From Tritrichomonas musculus (taxonomy: Eukaryota; Parabasalia; Tritrichomonadida; Tritrichomonadidae), in the NCBI GenBank assembly GCA_039105265.1, contig JAPFFF010000018.1, forward strand, positions 1,984,001 to 2,048,000: DNA of 64,000 nucleotides. The letters run 5' to 3'. A model generated the notes under the pieces. That model did no database searches, was not told the origin of the DNA, and was given only the letters and a program-made list of their open reading frames with translations. A program made the translations under genes and the position numbers. The first letter of the stretch is position 1; each line of letters begins with the position of its first letter. Shown here piece after piece: positions 22,801-31,800 of this stretch.

Positions 22801-25800
22801 AATCTGGTGGTAAATTTGAAACAGTTTGATAAACCCATTGGAGCTCTGTTTCATCACAATCTGATCTAATTCTGTATTTGTCGATTATTTCTGAAATTTT
22901 TTGTGGATCTTCAATTAATGATTTGCTTATACTTAATAATTTCAAAATCATATGACAATTTAATGTGAACAGTGCTTGATTTTTATCTTTCATTGTTAAG
23001 CCAGAATTTGTGTTATTTATTAAGTTGGTCAATAGAACTTCTCTTGGAAAGGCCATTTCTTCAAAATCATTTAATTTCCATAAATTTTTCATTAAATCAT
23101 TTCCTGCATTTATTTCTTTTAATATAGCTAGGATTTGAGAATACCAAATTAATGCTTCAAATAATTTTATATTATCTGTTTTCTTATAATTTGATGTCAA
23201 AGATTTGACATTAATTTGAGGCCAAATAATAAATGAGCTTTTATCATCTTGACTTGCAGATTTAGCAAGTGATAAAAATTGATTTACATTTTTTTGTGCA
23301 AAAATAAATTTATCTTCAGTAAATTCTTTGATAAGGCCTAGTTGAGTTACTAATTCAGTTTTCATTTTCCTGTACTTTTCGATTACCTTTGCGTTTATTA
23401 ATATATTTTTCAAACCATTTATTTTCTCTTGAATTTCCAATTCTTTTGCATAATTATCATTATCATTCTTTATTTTCATTAATTGAATTAAACTTTTCTT
23501 GCATGCATCAATTAAATCTTCAGAATCCCAAAAATCTTTCATTTGGTCAGGAGCTTTTTGTAGATAAGCAATTTCTTCATTGATACAAGTTATTAATTGA
23601 TCAATATTAGATGATGAAGTCATTTTTGTGACATCTGATCCTAAAATTGATTTAAATAAGATAGGCACTTTAGATTCAAATATAGAAGCCCAATTGCTCC
23701 ATATAATAATATCACTAATAAGTTTTTTATCAACTAATTGGAACATTTTCAATGAAGATAAAAGTAACTTTGATTCAATCGGATGTACTATTTTTGATAA
23801 ATTAATTATATCATCTTCAGATAATGTATAAATAATATTCCATATAAGGTTTATAATTGGAATATCTTTTTGTAGAAATATGTCTTTCAATGAAAGCATC
23901 AAATTTTCAGATGGAGATTCTATTTGTTTATCTGCTAATAATTTTTTAGATTTAGATAGTAAAGCTCCAAGGAGACTATTGTCAGCAGATTGCTTAGGAT
24001 TGGCGGATAAATCAGAAATTATCGAATAATATTCAAAATCATATTTCTCATTTTCATTTTCATTATGTTCTTTGACTTTCATTGATTTTTTATTTTTCAT
24101 ATAATGAATGATTGAGTTTTTGCTAAGCGATAAATTATTCTTTTCATTCATTATTAAATCAAAGCTGAATTCGCATGCTGATGACTTATTAAATTCTACC
24201 TTATTTTCATCGATTGTAAATGAAAAACGAATACCATTTTTGATTAATGTTTTTGATAATGGAAGCCAATAAGCAATTTTAGATAAACTCGATTCTTTGA
24301 ACGTAAAGTATGGAAATACAGAATCAACAAAATCAATTAATTCATTATTTGATTCAAGTTGTTTGAAAAGCTCAATAATCAAGTTTTTATCAGAGTTTGA
24401 TGCAATAATTGATATTTGATGAATCAAATTTGAATATATTTCATTTTCTAATAATATTGAAGATTGTTCTGAACATAGTTTTCCATTGAACAATTGAACC
24501 AGTAAATCAAATTTTGATAAAGGCTTTGAAATTGATTTATTGTTTTTCAATTCGCCATCTTTAATTGATAAGAATGTATGTTCTTTTTTAATTGGAGAAT
24601 CTGGTGATATGATTGATTCAAAAAGTGAACTTATTGCATTTAATGATCCAAATGTTAATATAGGATTTATAACTTGATTTGAATTGATTTTAATTATTTC
24701 GATTGTTTCTTTAATATACTTTTGAACAAATTGTAAATCTGAAATGCGAATTAAATTACATAATTGTAGAAATGAAACAACTGTGAATGATGTTTTGTTT
24801 GTTTTGCCTAAAACAAACTTTTGGATATTTCTCAACAAAACAAGTATTTTTTTATTTCTCACTTCAGGTGTCATATCTCCAATTTGAAGTTGAGATAAAA
24901 GATCATTATCAGGTTGCTGCTTTAGGCATTTGATGCATTCTCTATGGAAGCTTTCTGCATTTTGCTCATTAATATATGAGTTCCAATAAAATGATTTGGT
25001 TGAAAAGCAAATAGGCTTAGCCAAATTTCCTAATGCTTTTTCGTTTGCTTTTTCTTCTCTAGTAGAAAATGCTTTTGTTGCAAATTTAAGTGTTCTGCCA
25101 TTAAATTGAATATCACCTGCAAAATCGTCAGGATTGGCTTGACTTTTAGATTTGGCAAATTGATGCATTGATGCATAACGAACAGCAACTTCTTTAGATA
25201 ATTCAGGTGAGTATTTGAGATTTATCAATGAACCAAGAAGCATTTGAGCTGAATTTTCAATTCTTTCATCAATAGCTGGTAAAGTAAAAGTAACACTTTT
25301 AACTAGAAATGTTTGATCAATATTTTGAGATTCTTTCATTGAATTGGGATTATAGGTGATGAAAAGATGAAAATTATCATGAATTTTACTTTTTGAAAAA
25401 TAAAATTCAGGGCCATATTCATAAAGATTTAACTCGGGATTTTCACCGCATAATGATGATATTTTTTCAGCAATTACCGAAGGTGCCGATTCAATTCCAT
25501 CAATAAGTACCCATTCACCTTTTTTAATTGCATGAATGAAAGCTGATTCTTTATGTTCAAATCGGTTGACAGGATTCATTGTTTCTTTAATTAATTGTAC
25601 AGCTTTTTCGATTTCTGGAAAATATAGTTCTCCATGAATTTCAATTTCTATGCTTTTAATATAGTCGAGTAATTTTTTCAAGTTTGTAGGTTTAAACGTG
25701 CTTTGATCTTTAATGTCAATTTTCAATGTTTCTTCCATATATTGATGAATATTTTGATCAATCATTAAATTAGTAAAAGCCTTTTTGAATTTATTAATAT

Positions 25801-28800
25801 CTTCTTGAGATATTTCATCGTTTAAAACAGATTGACCGGCAAGCATTGAAACATTACTATCACTATTCATTTGGAAAACATTTAATTTGGCACCAACTAA
25901 ATCAGCAAAAAGACGTATTAAGAATGATTTTCCTGATGCTGTATCTCCTTGAATAACACATGATCTTTTTGCTAATATTGAGCAAGCTAAGAATATCAAG
26001 CAATGTTTTTGTGGCAATGTTAAGCTATCTATTTTTCCTATGAGAGAAATATCTTTTGGTTTTGATATTAATGGTAAAAGTAAGCCATTACTGACATCAT
26101 TTGATATTCTAATAAATAAATCTTTTGGCGGAACATTATAATTAAATAATGGGCTAAATTTCATATTTTCAAGTTTAAGTTCCTTAAGCATTTTTTGAAT
26201 CATTACATCAGATGAAAATTTATATGCAAAAATCATTTGTGATATTGTTGTTTCATCAAAGAATTCTTTGGTCAAAGTTCTAAATAATATATATTTTTCA
26301 ATATCATTCATCGTAAAGACTTCAGATGAGGAAGCTTCTTTTGATAAAACATCGCGTGCTTGATTATAATACTTATTAAAGCGATTGGCCTCATCGTTTG
26401 TCAATCCAGCATAACAAAACTTCACTAAAATAATATTCAAAATTTCGGATTCTTTTGGCTTTGGAACAATATGGTAAATTGACGAATTGATTAAAGATGA
26501 TGGAAGTTTATCTTTGCTTGATGAAATTTGTTGAGTATTGAAAATACCAATAATGTCAAATTTTCCTTTATTACATGTACTACCGTTTGGTAATAAAATT
26601 GAAGAAGAATATGTATCAAACACTGGAACAAGGGCATTCAGCAAGGCAGGTGATGCACTATTAATATTTTCAAGAATGATTAATGATTTCTTCTCAAGAT
26701 TGTCAGCAGATTTAATTATTTTTATAAATTGCGTTTCAACCATATTTACATGAATTCCATCTTGTTGACGAGATATTACATCTTTACCAAATAAATCTTC
26801 AACCTTTGTTGATTGTGAAATCATAATATGAACAATATCAATATTTAGCATGTTAGCTATGTAATATATTGCAGTATGTTTGCCTTGACCTGGAGGACCT
26901 TCAAGAATTAATGGATTATGGATTGTTAATGTCATATGCAATAAATCGAGTAAATCATTGAAAGATCCAGTAAAGGCAACTTTATCTTTGCATTCTTGTG
27001 CAGTTGTGCACTTGAGGAATAAATTGCTGATATTTGATGTTACACCTAGAATGTTTTCTTTATGGTCAATATGTAAAATGCATTCATCATTCTTTTGACT
27101 TTTATAAATATCAGGAATAATAAAGTAATTCTTGATTTGATTAAAAAGTATTTCTTTCTTTTTATTTGATTCAAGAATTCCTCCTAATACTCTGTATAAT
27201 GTTATACCAATATTTAGTTTTTGGATATCTAAGGAAGTTTCTTGATTAAGTTTAGATGTTATTTCAATAACTTTAATCATTTGTGGAAAAGTAATATGAT
27301 TTTTGAGATTAATGAAATAAGCCGAAGCAAATTCACTTAATCTTGATATATCTGACTGATCAAATGCTAATTTATTCATCTGAATATAACTTTTCAATAC
27401 GATTTTTTGTTCATCTGATGTATATTCAGGAACTGAAATAACTGTGAAACGTGATAAAACGGCTTCAGACAATCTTGAAGGAGAATTGGCTGGGCAGGTA
27501 GCAAAAACTCTAAATGAATCACTAAAGTTTGTTAATTCTTTGTAGTCTTGGGGAGTAAATGTATTATGAATATCTTCAGATAAAGTTATATTTTGTTTTC
27601 CAGAGAATAATTCATTAAATCTTTCCAAAACTATTGTTGGAAGATTTGATAAATCTTTCAAAATTAGGGATTGTCCTTGCAAAATAGAATTTAAAAAGAG
27701 GCCTGGACGAAACTCTAATGTTGTGTTTGAAAGAACGCAATCTTTGTTTTTGGTTTGATCTTCAAGAAGTTTTTCAGCTAAATGATCAAGTGCATAATGA
27801 AATGAATATGGAATTGTTCCTCTTTTTGTTTTTTGAATAAGAGGAATTATGTCATCTTCCGTTAAATTTCCATTTTCCCATTTCCTTCTTAATTCAAATG
27901 ACAAAGAGTCGTTTTGCATTATTTTGCAAATATAATCAATGTAAAATAATTTAGCTTCAACATTTGTCATAAATCCAGATGATCCAAGAAGTTGAGCAAC
28001 ATTTGTTTCTTGGTTTAATGTGATTGTTTGGGCCTTTGGTAAAAATTGTTTGGCCAAAAATGTCTTAAATCCTGAATTTCCCATTAAAAGGATTGGTTCT
28101 TTTTCATCAGAAAGGTAGACTTGAAATATTGCATTCCATAGGGAGGGTAATGTTTTATCAATAATCAATTTTTTGATTCTTGTGATCGAAATACCAACTT
28201 TTGGGCCTTTCATCATGTAAAAACCTTGATTTTCTATTTCCCGAATTTCGGGTGTAGCTTTATAGCACTCTATGTATTCGTCAACTTGTCCATCATTGAG
28301 ATTAAATGAAAGTTTCATAATTGATCGTACATCATCTATAACATTGCTAATATCATTAGATGAAACGACTGACATTGTATAAAATAAAACATGATGAATT
28401 GGTGTGATATCTTTAAACTTCTTAAAACTATTTTGTGGATAAATTCTTCTAAAAAGCTTAGTAATATCTCTTAAAGACCACTGTGGAATATAAATAAACT
28501 TTCTCTCGTTGAGTCTTATCATATAATTAGCAATACAACGAGCAAGTTCTTCATCTTCTGGTTTAAATATTGTTTTTTTGGTGAAGTTTTCTTTGGAAAT
28601 GTTGATACAGATTTTTTGAATATCTTCTTTTAATGGTTTAGGATAATCAATGTAAACAAATCTTTGTGATATTGAATCAGGTATTGCATTTCTACCAAGA
28701 GTGCCGAGTTCATTTTGGCAAGCAATAAAATGAAATTCTGGTGAAATATTGATTACTTGACCAATACCCGGAATAAAGACGTTTTTACCAATAGTTGGAT

Positions 28801-31800
28801 CTAGAGCTAATGATAGCGATTTCATGACAGACTGAGTTGATAAGTTAAATTCATCAGCAATAAAAACAAGACCTAGTTTTAATGATTTAGTTAAGGTTCC
28901 ATCATGGAAAACAATATTTCCATCAAGAAGTGTAGTAGATCCGAAGAAATGAGAAACTTTTGTTCCAGAATGGAATGAATGCATTTGGAATCCTGATTTA
29001 AAAGTAGAACTATGAGGTCTCATTCTTGCAAATGCTCGAGCTGCTGATGTTTTTCCTGCTCCTGTTGGACCACTAACACATACAGGTTGTTCAATGATGG
29101 AATAAGCTTCTAATTTGGCCAAAAATGAGCACAATGAAGGTGAATCCTTATAAAAGAATGTATCATCAGTGTTTTCAGTAATTTCCTGGAACTTTTGTAA
29201 CAATTCTTTTTCGATTTCTTTTGGAATCTCAAATTCTTTGTTGTTTTGTAATAAAAGGAATGCAAAATCAACAACATCTTTATCAGTGATTTGTTTATTG
29301 TCTTGGAATGCATAGCATAATTTAACAATTGCGTTGCATACCTTTGATATACGAGATATATTCTTTTCATTTTTTAATTTATTATAAATCATAGGTATGA
29401 TGTTTTGTGAATATTCAAACGATTTGTTTTCATTATTATTTTCTGCAGAATTATCTTTTGAGTTATTATCATTATTATTGTTGTTGGTATCATTTGTCTC
29501 ATCATCACTGTCATCAGAAAATTCAAAATCAGAATCATTTAAAAGATCATCGGTAGCTTCTTGATCATTTGAATCTTGAGTTTTCACTTTTAATGATAGA
29601 TCTTTGCAATACTTATCTAAGATGATTGAAAGAAGATCTTTAAAGCTATTTTCAGCAATATTTTCATCTATTTGATTTTCAAGAACAATGATATCAAACC
29701 TATTTAGAAAGGCTGGAGACATTTGTGCAATCTTTTCGATATTTGCAGTAGCAAGGATTCTAAATGACTCCTTAATTGGTACTCGTGGATTTGATGAATT
29801 CTCTGGAATATCAAAATATTTTTGTTGGTTATCATATTTTTGATCAAGAAGGCCATTTAATCTTTCTGTTACTGTTGCTGGAGCTTCATCTAAACTTTCA
29901 AGAACTGAGCATTTTCCAAGTTTAATAGCTTTGGTTAAAAAGCCATCTTGCCATTTGATTAATTCGCTTGTTCCATCTGATTTTCCGGAAGGTGCTTGGT
30001 GTCCAACAAGATCTGCAACCTTAATTTCTTCTGTGCAGACACAAAAGAACGATTGATTTCCATTATCACTTTCCTGCATATTTTTATTGTAATAGTCAGA
30101 TATCCAGAGAGCCACTTGTGTTTTTCCACAACCTTCTTTTCCTGTTAAAATGACATTACGTCCGTTTTCTAATGAAAAAAGTGTCGATTTAACTGCCGAT
30201 TCTAATGACTTATTAGGATAGCATCCAGGAAATTGGGGAATTTGTTTTTCTTTTGAATCATTAATTAAACGTGGATAATTGTTTAATACTTTTTTTAGTT
30301 CTTCTTTTAATGCAGCTTGGTACCTTGCACCATAAATGGTCATTATTGTATCATAAATGCTTTCTTTTTGACTTAAAGCCTTAACTGTTGCTGCTATTTC
30401 TCGAATTGTGAAGCACTGAGTGTCATCAGCTATTAAAGGATTTTCACTCCATCTTTTATGGAATTTAACAAGATCTTCGATGATATCTAATTTGTTATAA
30501 CCAAATTTTTCTGCAAGACCTTTTCCAATGAACAAGAGTTCTTTTTCTGTAAATGCAGGGAAGTTAATAACTTGGAATCTTGAATAAAATTTGAGACCTA
30601 AATTTTGTCTTTTATGAGCATAGGAGCCTTTGTTTGGATTTTGTGTAGCAATCACTCTGAAATTAGGATCCATTTTGATACTCTTTAAAGGTCTTCCTGG
30701 GATTTCTATACTTAAAATTCCACTATCTAATGCTTCTTCAATGCATTGAAGTACAGAAGCAGATGCAAGATTGATTTCATCAAGAAGAAGAACTTTTCCT
30801 TCTTGAAAAGCTCTAAAAAATGGGCCATCTTGTTGAGAAATTCCAACCCAAGAATTTTCATCTCCAACATATCGGCCAATAAGATCTTGTGTTTTTGTTT
30901 CAGAGCTTAAATTGAAACGAATTAATTCACGACCAAGTAATTTGCATACAATTTCTGAACTCAAAGTTTTAGATGTTCCTGTTGGGCCTTCTAATAGAAC
31001 TGGAACACCTACCATTATGTAATTAAACAATTTTTGTAATCTTTCTTCTGCACCTTGAGTAAAAATGAAGTTTTGTTTTTCAACTTCACTTTTGTTATAA
31101 GTAAACTTTGTTTCATTGTTCATTTCTTTATCAATATTCATAAGAAGGTCGTTTATGTTCAATTCTGGCTGATCATATGTAGGATCATCAGCAAGAATTG
31201 CATAGTTGTTTTTATCTGAATCTTGGTCAATATCGTTGTTGAAATCTTGAGGATCTTCTTGATGTTCGTCATTTTCAACTTGTGGTTTCCCTACTTCTAA
31301 TGATTCAAATGAAACTGAAGTTGCCATTGTGCCATTGTTGCTTTTTAATAAAGCTAATTGGTGTTCTGCTGCTCTATTCCCTCTCTTTTTGGCCATTTTT
31401 AGATAACGTGTTGCTTCTGTTTGGTTTTGTTTACAATTTATGCCATCTAATCTTTTAATGGCATACATGTACATCATTTCTGGATCACCATTATCAGCAG
31501 CTTTTTTCATTTGACGGACTTCAGGGCTCATATCATCTTCTTTTTTTCCTTTAATTTTTTCTTTATATTCTTTAAATATTTCTTGAGATATTTCAGGTAA
31601 AGAATCAATAATTGAATCAAGCTGTGAACAAACACGAGAAAATGGAGGACGAAGAGTTTGGTCAGCATTTAAACATGATTGTATAAGTTTTCTTAATTCT
31701 TCTGGGAAATTTGATGGAATCATTGGTATCAATCCATTTTTAATTTCAGTAATCAGTTTTTCTAAATCGCTTTCGTCTTCATAAATATGAGTATTACCCG

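Noticed and set aside
15633-29370. Several frames of 60-96 codons on either strand inside the giant gene
   Set aside because: They are antisense or shifted shadows of the 6,184-codon frame with low-complexity translations.
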